Position numbers and translations under genes: made by a program | Shown here: in pieces, positions 24,504 through 38,781 of the stretch | Layout of the letters: the number at the start of each line of letters is the position of its first letter | How positions within the stretch are numbered: position 1 is the stretch's first letter | From: Paramecium sonneborni | Taxonomy: Eukaryota; Ciliophora; Oligohymenophorea; Peniculida; Parameciidae | Length of the DNA stretch: 64,000 bases | NCBI GenBank assembly: GCA_905182985.1 | Contig: CAJJDN010000148.1 | Coordinates: 211,371 to 275,370, forward strand | Reading direction: 5' to 3' | Notes under the pieces: generated by a model | Told to the model about the DNA's origin: nothing | Seen by the model: only the letters and a program-made list of their open reading frames with translations | Database searches by the model: none

Positions 24504-27500
24504 TCATCTTTATGTTTATTGAAAACTTGATTTCAAACTATCCTATGGTATATAACGTATTGCAAATTGTGGACATGCCTTAAGGGATTTGGATTTTTTA
24601 AACAGGGAATCAATTTTATAATCCAAATTACCTGATGGACACACTGGACTGTTGAGAGAATTCATACCACTCTTTTGTTCGTTTTTTTCCTATATAGCAT
24701 CTTGACTATTTTATAATTCATCTTTGATTCTAGCAGGTATTTCTAAATTATTTAATCTAAATATTAATTATTAATTACTTTTTAAACTCTAATATTTTTC
24801 TAGCTTAAACTATGAGATAAGCTCGTATTTTTCTAAACCTTCCTCTAATTCTATCCTATTATTTCTTTCTACTTTCAAACAACTAAATTATGAATGGATG
24901 CCTTCTAACAGTATTTGGAAAATGACTAATAATAAATTCCTTAACTTAATCTATTTGATCATGCAATTTAACAAAATATGCAAACAATATTTTAATAAGC
25001 ATTTAAACAACAAATAGAGCATTCAGTATACCAATAATTATATAAAAAGGCCAGACAATCTCCTATAAATTTGATTATTAAGCTGTATATATAGAGCTAC
25101 CTAAAATGATTGAAATTGCACATACTATAGTTGATTAAGTATCTAAATAATTAAGATCCCCTGTCATGTAAGGTTTTTTAGCAGTAGTTAGAAAACTGTA
25201 TCCAAATAATACTAAAAATACAAGAGAAGCTTTAATAGCAATGTAATCCTCATAATATGCTAATACAATAATGATTGATTCTTTTTTTAGGATTTTAATT
25301 GTTTCCCAATAGTAAGCGTGTTGTTTATATTCATTATAAAGGTAACCCCAAATTTACCTCACTTTAGTGATGTCTAATCTATGTTTATTTTTTCTTACTC
25401 CATACCAAAAATAAGTAGGCATTACAATTCCAAAGAAAAACAATAATGGAAAGCAAAAAGACAATAACCATTTAAAATGCTAATCTGTATCATAACGATA
25501 GGCAACATTGCCTTAAATCCAATATTCATCTGAAATTATTCTATAAGAAACTAAGGAGATTAATCCTCCAATTAAATTTGGTTGTAAATATATAAAAACA
25601 TAAATAAGTGCTGTAGTAATATATGAAAACTTAAATTTGATTGAATTAGTAATAATTGCCATCCCTCCTAAAGAAAAGAATACTGTAATATATGATGATG
25701 CCATCAGAAGACTCCAAATAATTCTAAAATAAATGATGAGAATATCTGAAATATTAATTAGGTAGCAATCTAAAGAGTATGCCATAGATTCAATAGGATT
25801 ACCAACACTGTTAACTATTGATGCTAGGCCAGAAGGAACCTGTAATTAGAATGTGGCAATTGTTGAAATGATTTATAAATAATTAGTAAAGACTTTAATT
25901 AATATAGCAGTAGAGGCTTATTTAATGACAACAGTAACTCCAAATGCTTTCAATCGAATACCCACTATAAATTCTTCAATCATTTAAACAGTACTAGTTA
26001 CTGACATCAAAATAGAAATAAGTGTCCAAATACTTATAAAAAACACAGTCAAGACGTTTCCAATTATTGAATCACAATTTCCACAAGAATAAGAAGAACT
26101 AACAGAAAAAGATCCCTCCCCTCTGGTATCATATAAGTCACATTATTCACATAAGGCACCAACATGCCCTAAAATACATGATTTATCTCCTGGAGACCAT
26201 CCACCTTAACAATTTTCAACTAAATGATAACAATGTTCAATAGTTTGACTATAATAGTAAGCTCTCCAATAATTCTCTTTTAATTCAATCATGGAAGATT
26301 CTATTGATTTTATTTTTTAGTCATCTTTATAACTGCAACTTTAAGCACTCCACTAAACTTAGTATTAATTTTAAATAATATCACACAATGTACAAGCTCC
26401 AGAAGTTGTATTAAGAAATTCTCCCAATTAACATTAGAAAGTTTTGATATCTACTTACAAATTATAATTTGTTAAATAATTCTTTATTAAATAAGGAGCA
26501 GTATCTTAGTATTCTGGAATTGATATAATATCACATTAGATATTCAACCTTAAAATGATGTCATCTTCATATGTTGGATTAAAGTAGATCGTTAAATCAT
26601 CTAAATTATAATCTCCACTTAGATCATTAAATTTAACTTTACTATAAGATAAACTTGCAATTAATTCTTATTTAATTTCTTCATTTGTAAAATTCAATAT
26701 TGTTGGTGTGATTGTGCAAGTAGATCCTGTTAATTTTTTTTCCTGAGTGTTATATTTGTTCAAAGCAATAATTCTAAAGGTTAGATTATAAGGTATGAAT
26801 TCTGAAGTATATTAGTCAAAAAATTAATAAGTTGAAATTGTTCTTCCTGATGGAAATGTTAAAAATTTAGCTTTTTTTGATTAACCAAATATCTTATATG
26901 GAGTCACTATTATTCTCTCAGTTATTGTGCTTACATCTTTTTTTACTATTATTTTCTTTAGAAAGGTCTGTCCTCCATCTACAGATATTGTCAATGATCT
27001 TGGATTCTCAAAAACATCTGATCCAAAAAGAGTCGAATTGTTATTTGATAAAAATACATCTAATTACATAGTTTTTTGAAGTTGTTATTTATTTAAATAT
27101 AAACCTCCAGCTATTTAGGCTGAATTATCAATGATTTCACTATCAAATATAAGTAGAGAAGACGAATTTGAAAAATAATATATAGCTCCGCCAAAATATG
27201 CCTTATTTTTCTAAAATAAACACTTATAAAATATTGTTTTTGTCTAAACTATAAAAATAGAACCACCATATATAGCATTATTATTAACAAATTTACTATT
27301 CTTTATTATGGCTTAATGATCTAATTTCTCTATTAATTAGGTATATTCATGTTTTTGAAGCTATCTTCGATTATTAATTTAATGCAAATCTCTTCTTAAA
27401 AATGGCTCGTCTACTGATTATATTAATGAAAGACATCCTGTTTAACCACATTCACTATCAAAAATCTTAACCTAATTTAACAAAATATTCTGGATAGCTG

Positions 27501-30500
27501 TTTCGAATATACTCTTAATCCTGAATATGCCATACTAGCAAGATTTGCACTATATAGAATTAAAGTTCAATTCTTCAACTTGAAGAAAATGAGATAAACT
27601 CAAGTTATCTATTTCAAACAAACTAAAATTATAAGTAGTATTTTTATAGACTTAATTTAAATTACACATTTATTAATATTCTAATTAAAGGGATGTATTA
27701 TAATCTTCTATAATCGGATCTATTTCTGGATTGCCTACTTTACAGGTTAAAGATTAAATTGTTAAAAATGTTGAAATCAAACACTCTGAATCGGAATAGT
27801 TAAAATATTACTCAACGTTATTTACTTTAATATTGATCAATAAAATATTTCCACTCCCTTCTATTTAATATTAATAAAATATTACATTATCTTAAACTTA
27901 ATCGCATTAAAGGGGAAAATAAGATTGTTGAATTAGTAATGGTTATATCTTTTAATAAAATTTTGGTAGCTGATTCAATATCTAATAAAAATTGAATATA
28001 GGTTGAAACGAAGCTACAATTTACAATATTTACAGTTCCATATTTGATTTTAATTAAAGGGTTGTTATTTCTAATTGAATCTAAGTCGTCCTCAGTCGGA
28101 GATTCTAGAAGTGACAAATATTTCATAAAACCTGCTTACGTAACAATAAATTAAATTCCATTAAACTAAACATTCGAATTTATGCTCTGTAGATTTTATA
28201 ACAAATAGGATAAAAAGCTATATCTAATTGAAAAACAATTTTTAATGGTTAAATTTTATAGATTAATTTAATTTTATTATTATGAAGGAATAATATAAAG
28301 GCCACCTCCTTCAACTCTACTAAAGGATTTTTCTATATTTGTTGAAACTATTTGAAGATTTAATTTAGATAATTAAGCATCTATGTATAAACAGCCTCCT
28401 GTGGAAAATGAAGAACTTGATAAAGCAGTTTATGTATTTTAAAACATAGAATTTAAAATTTTGATAGTTCCAGTACCTTGAGCCACAATATAGAAACCAC
28501 CTCCATACTATGAAAAAGAATTATTCACTTATGTGAAATTTATAGTGAGAATGTTTGTAATTATTAAACCATTTCCACTTTTTGAATTAATTGGAAACGC
28601 ATTTAATAAACTCAGACCATCTATTTCTTAATAGTCATCAAATAATAAAAGATTCCTTTTCATAATTGAAAGTTATAAAATATTGTTTTTGTAGAACTGA
28701 ATGTTCTGAAATAAAATATTGATTGCTTTTAAATACAATATAGAATCGGTAGCATTTGTAACTAAATTTTATTTAAAAACTGAATTTTCAATTATGATTT
28801 ATCCTTATTATAATTAAAGAAATAAAGTTGATGATGATTATCGAGATAAATCCTGTACATATTCATTTAGATGATTGTAATTAAAATTTACTCCATTTAA
28901 ATTGATTTTGCAAATTTATTCTGATTAGAATTGTATAATTGAGGAAGCTCTATTAGTCTATGTTATAATCAACATATTTGATTCAAATTTGCTGTTGCTG
29001 ATACTTATAAACTCCTTTTGTATTTTCTCCATTAGATCGTAACCTTTAATAATTATGAAAGGGTTATTGTATGTTATAGAATCAATCAATCGTAAATTAT
29101 TGATGGTGATATTTTAATATAATCCTATGTATAAAAAAAAAAACATTTAGTCATAGGCATAATTAAAGATACAATCAACTGATGAATGAAGTGTTTTAGA
29201 ATGATAAGGCATAAATTATGTAAAAATTACGTTATTTAATAATATACTTTAAGAGTCTAAAATTGTTAATTCTGGCAATCCATAACCCCTTAAAATCTCT
29301 ACATCTTCCAATATGCAAATTTAACATTCTATATAGATAATGCACTATTGATAAGATATATAATTATTTTCAATTTTTACTGTAATTTAACTTTTTTGTA
29401 ATGAAAATTGTTAAATAGATACATTAAATGAAGTAAGCTTTTCTAATAAAACTAATTTTAAGATAGCTTGCTGACTATTATAAAAAACGTTCTCTATTTG
29501 ACAATTAATAATTGACACCTGAGCAGCATTTATTAAAGCATCATAAGATTAAGAGTAATCAACATCATTGCTAAAGATTGTACTGTTTATTATTGTTACA
29601 TTTTTGATATATATATTCTGTAATTGGAAGATATTGCATAAGTAGAGATAAGAACTGGATGATATAATACTATCAAGCATATTTAAACCTTATAATTAAA
29701 ATGATGATGCTCCTTGAATTCTTAGGAGTGAAGATTATTCTTTAATTGTAACTGCTTTTACTTCCATTTCTTTAATCAGAACTACACCAATATCATTTAA
29801 TAATTGTGTTTATGTGTTAATAAAGCATGAACCTTCAAATGTTGTATTAGCGATATTTATTTTTTAAATTTGGATATCAAACCAAAGATTATCGAAAGAG
29901 GATAAAAAAAAAAAAAAATCTGTACGTATAAAATAAGAATTGATAATCTTTAAATCAGAAACTATTAATCTTTTTGGAAGGTATTCAGAATTTGATATGA
30001 ATGAAAAAATTTTTGAATTTTTTACTTTAAAGTCTTTTATTGTTAAATTAATCATTATTAGTGAGTAACCATATCCAGAGTGAAAGTAAAACTCATATAG
30101 AGTTGGAGTTGAATTTTTAGTAGTAAAAATACAGTCCTGAAATATTAAATTTAAATTAAAAGCTGTATTTTCAAGAGAAATACCTGTTTGCCAATAATTT
30201 GAATTGATTTGTTTTTCAGTATCAAATTAAATATTTTGAAAAGTAATAGTTGTGAAATTACTTAAAGTTAATATGGATTCTATAGTTATAGTTGTTGGAT
30301 TTTGTTTTCCGATAAATTTCACATCAAGAGTTTAAACAGAGAAGACATTTTATTAAATTTTTGAAAATAATTGCGAAAATGAAGGAATTGAACAAATTTC
30401 ATTGTTGTTTTAAATAAAAGTATATTCAAAAATAACTTTTCTGATTACTTTTTCATTAAGATATTAAAACAATCCTTAGGTTTCGACAGATGATAAATAC

Positions 30501-33500
30501 TTTTTATCAAATAGGTCATTGATAAAAATATTTTTCATTTTAAAAGCTATTAGATTTTATTCTGAGAATTAATTTGCTATTGTGTTGTAATGGTTAAAAG
30601 AACAATAAACATTTTAAACCAAAATAACTTAATAATAACATTTATTGAAAGTTTCACAAAAAGTTATTGTTTTGAGTTATTGATCATTAAAATATTGACC
30701 TTCTGATGAATCTAGATTGAATTTTTCATAACAAATTCTTGCATATTTTTCATTTTATTATGTTGTTAAGAAATATGGATTCAAAAGCTAAATTTCTTAA
30801 TCTGTTCTTTCTAAGCATGCTGCACAATTATTAGGACAAGCTAAACATTCTCCATTTGAATTTTGACTTTTTAAAAAACCATATGGAGTTTCTAAGCATT
30901 ATATACAGGTAGCAACACCATTAATAATTTCACATTAAGTACATTCAATATCACAATCTTTTATACATGTATTTTAATTTAGCCTAAACCCTAAAGGACA
31001 GGAAGTACATATGATTTCAAAATTATTTTGGGAAGTTTATACAGCATATGTCTCAAAAGGATGCGAGTCATCTTGATTAAAAATGTATTTATAATAAGCC
31101 TTAATATTCCACTTCCAATAATCTTAATAAGTTTAACTTTACTGAATGCAAGTCTTACAATTAGAATCACATTTAAAACATTAACCATTTAATATCGATG
31201 AATAAAAACCTTCAGCACATAATATACAAAATGCAATTGTTTGACTATATTCTTGAATGCATTATTAACAATTTGAGATTGATAAGCAATATGTGTTTTG
31301 AATAGCACTTATACTTGTTAAACTAATTAAACATAAGTCATCCCCAGATGAGTTGGTAATTATGCCAAAAGTACAATCATCCATTTAATTTGAAAGGTCT
31401 CCTCCACCATTACCATCAGGAATTGGATTACTGGATGATGTAACAGGTTTTTCTTAGCAGGTCAAGGTGACTTAGTTGAAATAAAGATTAGGTTAGCAAA
31501 GAGCACACCCAATTAAGATTTGCTCTGATTCAGGTTTAAGGATTTCCTAATTAATGTCAAGTGTAGTATAAGTAATCCCTTCTTTAATATAGTATTAATA
31601 ACAATATATGCAATTAGTAATACTACATGTTAGACAATTATGACCATCAAATGTTTAAAAATATTTAGAAGGATCTTCACAATAATAGCAGATTCCATTT
31701 GAATCACAACTAGAACAATTCTGCCCACAAGTTAAACAAATACTTTCAGATGACAAATATGTTCCTATTTTACAAGTCTTACATAAAACTTATTCATTCG
31801 AAATATAGCAATCTTCACAATCTTCACATTGATTGCATTAAAAATCTTTAGTTTAAGCATAACCTGTAAAACATGTTTGACATAACTAAACATGTTGGCA
31901 AATCTTACATCCTTTTATACAAGAAATACAATTGCCATTCAATAAAAAGTATCCCTCTTTGCATGTATCCCAAGATTTAAATCCATATCTAAGAGATAGT
32001 TCTTAGATTCCATTTAAATTTTGGACAACTTTATAAAATTCGATATCTCTTTCTTATCTTTTAACAGTATAATAAGAAAAATTATCATCATTATCATAAG
32101 TAATTGTATCCTAATAACATGTAAATATTTATGGAAAAATTGCAGGGTAAAATAAACAATTTGAACATTGAATAACGCTTCTTGTACTAAATGATGAATA
32201 CCCAGGACTATAAAGATATTTAGTAATAATACCATTTTAAACAAAGATTGTCGTATAAAAAATAACCAAATGAACATTCTTTTTTATCTTTAGTGCAAAC
32301 ATCATAACCTTGATAATCACATTTTAATTCTAATTCTACTTCGGTCATTAATGGAAAAATATCTGATACTGGTTTGCATATTGGTTCATTTTCTATATCC
32401 ACATATTTCTTTTTGCAAGTACAAATTTTCTAAGTTACTGATTAGATTCTTTGACTGTCTAATGGACAAGATAAACAATTATTACTATTAGGGCCATCGC
32501 ATGTGAGACAAGAATAATGACAATTAGGAGATAAGGTAATTATAGGAGTTACACAATAAGATGTTAATTATAGATCACTTATATATCCTTCCATATAATT
32601 TCTTGAATAATTATCTCCTCCAACATAATAATACATTATAGTTCCTGTGAAATGCTTAATTTAATTACTCCACTTAAAAGTTCTATTATTCTGTATTAAA
32701 GAAGGAAAATACATTGTGAACAAAGGTTACCCTTCATTATTATTAGTTCCAATCTCATATTAAATATAATGCCATTTTATTAACAACTCTAAATATTATG
32801 GTCCTAACTCTTTTATGATATCAGTACTAGAACTTGTGTATTTGTCTTAACTTGGAAAATTGTAAGAATAAGTTGTTATTGAAAATCCATTTTATGCTGG
32901 AAGTCTACTTTGATGATATTACAAATAAATATCTTTATCTCCAATGTCCAGATCATTTTCATAATTCTAATTAATTGTTATTCGAAATATCACAGTATCT
33001 AGAGTTAATTGTTCTAATAATGATAATTTTATCCATCCTTTAATTACATAAATTGGATTTTCAAATAAATTTGTTGTACCATTAGAGTAACTCAATCCCA
33101 ATAATGCTTAATTATTGCTTGACAATTAATAGTTTGAACCTAAGCATTCAGATTCTATTTAACAATCAAATAAAAAGGATTACAAGTTATTAAAAATGTT
33201 TAGTGTTCCCTAGGTAAAAAGTGAAGATAACCTACCTTTGAATTAGGATAATTTTAAATATTCTCCAAGTTAATTTATTATATCTTATCTCCCTCCTATA
33301 GTATGTCTCATCCATTAAACATAGGCAGGTATATCGCTCACTAATTAGGTTTTCCTTTTTATTGTTTATTCTTATTCATAGAAACCTATAATTGTAAATT
33401 CTGATGAAAGATTACAATAGAAATAGAATAATATCCATCTACCTTCATAATTCTCATATTCAAAATTAAATACAAGAGTTCCAGTAGATTTCTTAAATGA

Positions 33501-33916
33501 ATAAAAAATATTATGTGTGATTGTCTTAGTTTAAGAATTAATTTGAATATACAAAGTTAACACATTAAATTTTGTTTCTTTCTATTACATGAAATATATA
33601 AATTATCCTGTTGATGAATATCCCTTACCTGTATAGCCTAATAAATTATATCAATCAAAATATAATACTTATGTCTGAAATTGGAATGAATGGCTAGTAT
33701 TTCAACCATAAACCATAGCCTACGTTTTCTTTAGAGTTTAAAATTCTATTTTCTAGTTTTAAATCTATTTCCTACACAGGATTGGTAAGACTTAATATTG
33801 TAGACCCTGGGTCTATGTAATTACAACTTGAATAAACATGTCTTTTATAACGATTAATGTTACTTTAAACAAGTTAGAAGAAAAATAATTAGTAAACCTA
33901 GATTAATTTTTAACAT
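24504..33916 (-). CDS. Giant multidomain surface protein: cysteine-rich repeats, beta-helix-like repeats, C-terminal multipass membrane domain
   Basis: The 9.4-kb gene encodes 3095 residues after introns 33842-33863 (22 nt), 33638-33668 (31), 32208-32232 (25), 27861-27885 (25) and 24757-24778 (22); reading frames before and after each agree. It has a signal peptide (MLKINLGLLIIFLLTCL), a roughly 430-residue beta-rich N-terminal region (GYGLWLKYQPFIP), and CxxC furin-like repeats at about 450-1020. About 1200 residues follow of short hydrophobic/Asn/Ser strands ending in N-S/T, like a parallel beta-helix. Then comes an EGF-like segment (LGHVGALCEQCD) near residue 2550, and about 420 residues with several membrane spans before a Lys/Gln-rich cytoplasmic tail. 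Such layouts are common among ciliate plasma-membrane proteins of unknown function. A receptor or adhesion role is only inference. Confidence 0.85.
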
Positions 33917-35162
33917 TTATTTATATAAATTAATTTCTTATTTATTATAAAAAATTTATTTAACTTATTAATTTCAAGTTCATAGTATTGATGTTGTTAA
34001 AAGTTGAATATTATAAACTATCTTCTTATTGTTAATAAAATTATTAACAAACTTACTTTTCTAATAAGGTAACTGCTTAAAATAACGATAGTTTTTAGCT
34101 TTATTATTGAAAAAATATTTAATTTGGAAAGATAACTTAAATTACAATTTTTTTTGATATTTCAAAACATAAACAGAAAATTCCAAATAATAATTTTTAT
34201 TTTTTATTCAATTGCTCTTCATTTTTAAAATGATGAATTTAAAGACCAATTTTTTTTAAATAACCTCCCATTTCATAACAATTCAATACTTTCCGATTAA
34301 AATCTTAAAATTAATGAAAAAATTTTTGATATTCAATAGAAAAAATACAAAGTAAATTCATTCTCAAGAGAATATATATTAATGAATATTTTTAATTGAA
34401 TTTTGTAAAATAGTTTGAAATTCTATTATGTTGGTTAATCAATAACAAACAATCCAAAAAACAAAACAAATTGCACATAATAATTAAATTTGTATAGCAA
34501 TACAAGTACAATAAATTTTTAATAATTTTTGCTAAAATATTAATTAGTAAGCATTTCCATTCAAATTTTATTAATTAAAAAAGGATAAAATATACGATTC
34601 TAAAAGAATTAAGACAATCATTTTGAATAGATGAAAAATTTAGGTTTATAATAACAAGTAATCTAGATGTTATTCTTTAATATTGATATCTTATTTTATA
34701 GCCATTGCAATTTATAAAGGTTTATTATATTTTAACATACTTTTATTTTTATCAATACTTATAAACAAATATTGATAATAAGAGACATTTTTTACATATT
34801 TGGAAAATGGGGAGATGAATAAATTTTTTGTATTCCATCAATTTATTTGTATTAAATGCAATAAATTGTGAAAATTAATTTGAATGCCAATTATTTAGTT
34901 TGAGAATTCTGTATTATTTATGAAAATGAATTTAATGAAAATCTTTTAGAAATTTAGTGAAATATTTTCAGAGTTTGTTAAATATTTCAAAATTATTTAG
35001 ATAAAATAACAAAAGAATAAATAAAGCCTTGATATATTTAAAATCAAGATTATTTTTATAATTTAATTATCTAGAGTATTATAAAAACCTTGATTACGTA
35101 ATTTTATATGTATTTGCATATATAATTGCTCTCTAATTAAATCATAAATTGATAAGGTTCTC
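33917..35162. other. AT-rich intergenic region
   Basis: Just over 1.2 kb between the divergent giant surface gene and the reductase relic. It is dominated by A/T runs. I see no coding segment, tRNA or repeat that I can support; it should contain the giant gene's promoter. Confidence 0.5.
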
Positions 35163-36560
35163 ATGATGTCAACTATTAGGAGTATTAAAACAATGACAAA
35201 TATGTGCTGTTTTACTTTCATTAATATGCTAATTTTGTATAATATAGGGTATTTTAATAGATTAAGACATAATTGCTAATAATTATAGAATACTGTTAAA
35301 AATAAAATTGAAATTCATGCAATCATAATGAGTATTTCAGTTTTACCATCAATAATTGCAGAATTATTTATGATTTTTTAAGGAAATACTCCTAATCTAA
35401 AAGGTAATTAAGATTTTTAGGGAGTAAATCAATAATTGGATACATATTTTTGGCATTTATAATTTTATAAACAATAGGTGGAATCATATTTAAATTTGGT
35501 ATTCAATCTGTAAGTATATAAACTCATCTAAAAATAAAATCTCTTTTACATATAATTTGGGATACTATATATCTGCTTGGGAAAATCTAATTAGGTTTTG
35601 GTTATTATATGACATATAAGGATTAGAAATAAAATGAGAAAGGTGATATTATCTCCTTTTGGTGTGTATATGGATTTATTTTTTTATGGAGAATCATTTT
35701 TTAAATATTTTATTAAAATGGTAAAATATACTCAATATTCACCAAATATGATGAAAAATAGAAAAAACATTCAAAAACACTTTAAGAATCATTACTGGTA
35801 TACTATATCGAATAAAATGGTATACTATATCGAATAAAAAGGTATACTATATTAAAATGAATTTAAAATAAGCCTTTGTTGATTTTTAATAATAAAATAA
35901 TTGATTTAGCAGGGTTTTTTTTATCAGGAGAGTAATATATTTTGGAAAAAGTAAAAGGTCGAGAAGTATCTAGATTCTTATCTGGAGTTTGTAATTTAGA
36001 AGATGGAACAGCCTTACAATATCCTCATTCTAAAAATGCTATTACATTATTGAAAAATCATGTTTTTGTACATATAAATAGTAATTGAAAGAATCTGGAT
36101 ACAATAACTATTTGGATTAACTAATTCTCAATATCAAATAATAATTCAATTTACTACAATTCATTCTTTTGGCAAATATTTTTAAATATGATCTCTCAAA
36201 TCCACAAAAACTCCAATCAGGTAATACACTTGTATAATTTCAATGGCCCCTGAAAAAGTTACTTATAAAAAGGAACTTGTGCAATACATAGAGTCAATTA
36301 TAACAACATAATAGTAAACAAAAATTCCTTAATAGACAAAGTACTTGAAAGAATTGCCATTAATAATCAAGTGTTATGAACCATATGGAGCTCCACATGA
36401 AATACCTAACAAAGGAAAGATTGTTATTATTTGTGGTGGAATATAATTATTTCTGTTTTGAATATTGCATATGATTGAGATTTGATAATAACATAAATAT
36501 AAATTATTAGATGATAGAATTAGAAATATATTCATATACCACCACATTCTCATAATTCCA
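35163..36560 (+). pseudogene. Relic resembling a cytochrome b561 / b5-like / NAD-binding reductase
   Basis: Three family-like pieces occur in order on the plus strand but in broken frames. First is a hydrophobic multi-span part (IEIHAIIMSISVLPSIIAEL, then FLAFIILQTIGGIIFKFG, then LLHIIWDTIYLLGKIQLGFG) like the b561 transmembrane core. Next, near 35950, is GREVSRFLSGVCNLEDGT with HSKNAITLL, like cytochrome-b5-type segments of ciliate reductases. Last, near 36400, is KGKIVIICGG, like the nucleotide-binding strand of ferredoxin-reductase domains. TGA codons and frame changes separate them, and one of the expected membrane His residues seems lost. I infer a dead ferric-reductase-like gene; the family match is by eye only. 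Confidence 0.45.
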
Positions 36561-36578
36561 AACTATATTAATTAATTA

Positions 36579-38781
36579 ATGAAACCAATAATCAGAAGGG
36601 CTCCTGAATCTGCTTTAGTTTAATCCTATGTTATTACTTTATTGGATGGTACTAGTTCGATGAATTTTGAATATGATGAAATTTTGAAGGCACACAAAAA
36701 TAATTTTGATGATCTTGGAGATAATTAAATGAAAATTCAATTCACAGATAAAGTTCATGATTTTGAACCTTTTTAAGCTGCAGGTTCTGGTGATATTACA
36801 AATGTATTTAAATATGTACTTAACAAATTATTGACTGAAAACTTACCTCAACATATAACAATAATTTTTATAAGTTGATGGTGATGAAAAGTTTGATCTG
36901 ACAGAGCTCGAAGAAATGATAGAAGAAGTGAAAAAAAAAAAATTCTAAATATAATTTGTTTCTGTATCAATAGGAAGTTGGTTTCCAAATACTATATCTA
37001 ATCAATTAAGAAATTTACTTCACAATTCAAATTTTATAGAACCTCTATATCATCATAATAAAGATCCTGAAAGAACAGAGGAGGAAATGTTTGATTTTTT
37101 TGACTCTGTTTTTTCAAAAATAAAAGCGTAAACTAAAGTGTATTAAGATTTGTTTGAAACAGAAGTAGAAGTAAAATTGACTTTAGTTTCAAAACCAACA
37201 AATTTATTGCCTGCTGGAGCATTATTTGTATCTGAAATAGAAGTCACTATTAATGGTTAAACAATCAAACCTACTAACAATATATTTGATAAGAAAAAAA
37301 TGGTTTTTGACTCTGCTTCATAAGCATTAATTATTTTTGCAAGTGATCCAGACAATGCAATTTAATAAAGAATTGAAGAAAAGTTTTAAGAGGTTTAGCA
37401 ATTTGCAAGAGACATAGGGGTTGAAGAATAAAATTAATTAAATTTATAATAATAATAACTGACAGAATAAGAATAAATAATTCAAATATAATTTAAGAAT
37501 GCTTAATTAATTGTGAATTAATTTGCAGAAGGAGATATTGATATTGATTAATGCACTCCTGAAACTTTAACAGGATTATAAGCATCATTATCAAATCCTG
37601 CAGCTGATTCAATTTTAATAATTTAAATAATATCTTAATAATTATCAGTTAAAGAGGATTTTCAGAATTTAAACCCTTAAAACATTCTCAAAGCTCAAAA
37701 AAAAAAACTCAATAGTGTTGGATGTTATGCTAGAGCATCAGCTAAAATGAAATAAATTGAATAATAACAACTAACTTATGAATGTGCATAAATTCAAATG
37801 GCCAAAGAGATCATTATAAATGGATTAAAAAAATATTAAAATTTGTTTTCAAAAGATAAAAATAGTAAAGATGTTCGTTAATTACTTATTGAATATTATA
37901 ATTCTACCCTTATTGAACTTGATATTGTATTTGAAAGATTAATATTGGCCAAAGTTGATGAAGAATCATATGATCTATTGAAAGAACTCAATCTTATGAT
38001 GAAAGAAGTTAATGAAGTCAAATTCATGAAAAAATCATTATCTCCTTAAGAAGCAATTAAATTTATTAACAAAGTTTTGGCACATGGGCAAATTTAATAA
38101 TCTATGGCAATTACTGAACATAATGATGAATTTGATTTCCTTCCTGAATCTCTTAAATCATAGATTAGACCATAAAATGATGAAAGAGAAAAAATTTTAG
38201 TTGCTATCTTTGATACTAATGAATCCATGAAATATGAAATTGATTCAGCTCTTAAGAATTTTGATAATGAATTTTCAAAAATAGAAACTATTAAATTATG
38301 TTGGTAAAATTCATTATTTTCAATTATTGGTACACAATAATCATTTAATAATTTGATTGATCTATTTTTATTATTAGAAGGCCAATACTAATTTAAAACA
38401 AAAAAAATTTGCCTTTGCTTAATTTCTGATGGATAAAATGAATATACGAAAATGCATAAGCAACTTAAAAGTCTTAAGGCTAATAGATATCTAATTTAAT
38501 TATCTTATATCACCATAGGCTCTTCTTTTCACTTTCTTATTACTAATGAATTAGATCGTATGATGCAAAATAGGAATCTTAAAGGAAGGCCTATTGTACT
38601 AAATGTTCCAAGATAGAAGACAGTAGGTAATTTTTAGCAAATTACTTAATTAAAAAATTCTGTTACTGCTCTAAACATAAATTAACATTTTTCTAAGAGA
38701 TTTTAAGACTTGAACAATTTGCTTTTGTAAGAAAAAAAAGTAATCCAAAATAAATTTCTTAATAAATCCTAAATATATTGA
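36579..38781 (+). CDS. von Willebrand factor A domain protein with one frameshift
   Basis: Met 36579 opens into VITLLDGTSSMNFEYDE (an altered MIDAS motif, DxTSS) and TIIFIS, where one extra base near 36873-36878 breaks the frame. Skipping one base continues directly into DGDEKFDLTELEEMIEEV and then about 630 uninterrupted codons to TGA 38779. No GT...AG intron of acceptable size explains the shift. A second vWA-like half follows (LVAIFDTNESMKYE at about 38200, CLISDGQNE at about 38430), with Gln-rich coiled-coil sequence between. Related ciliate proteins use vWA domains for protein binding, but no pathway can be named. It is either a single sequencing or assembly error or a very recent knock-out. 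Confidence 0.7.
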
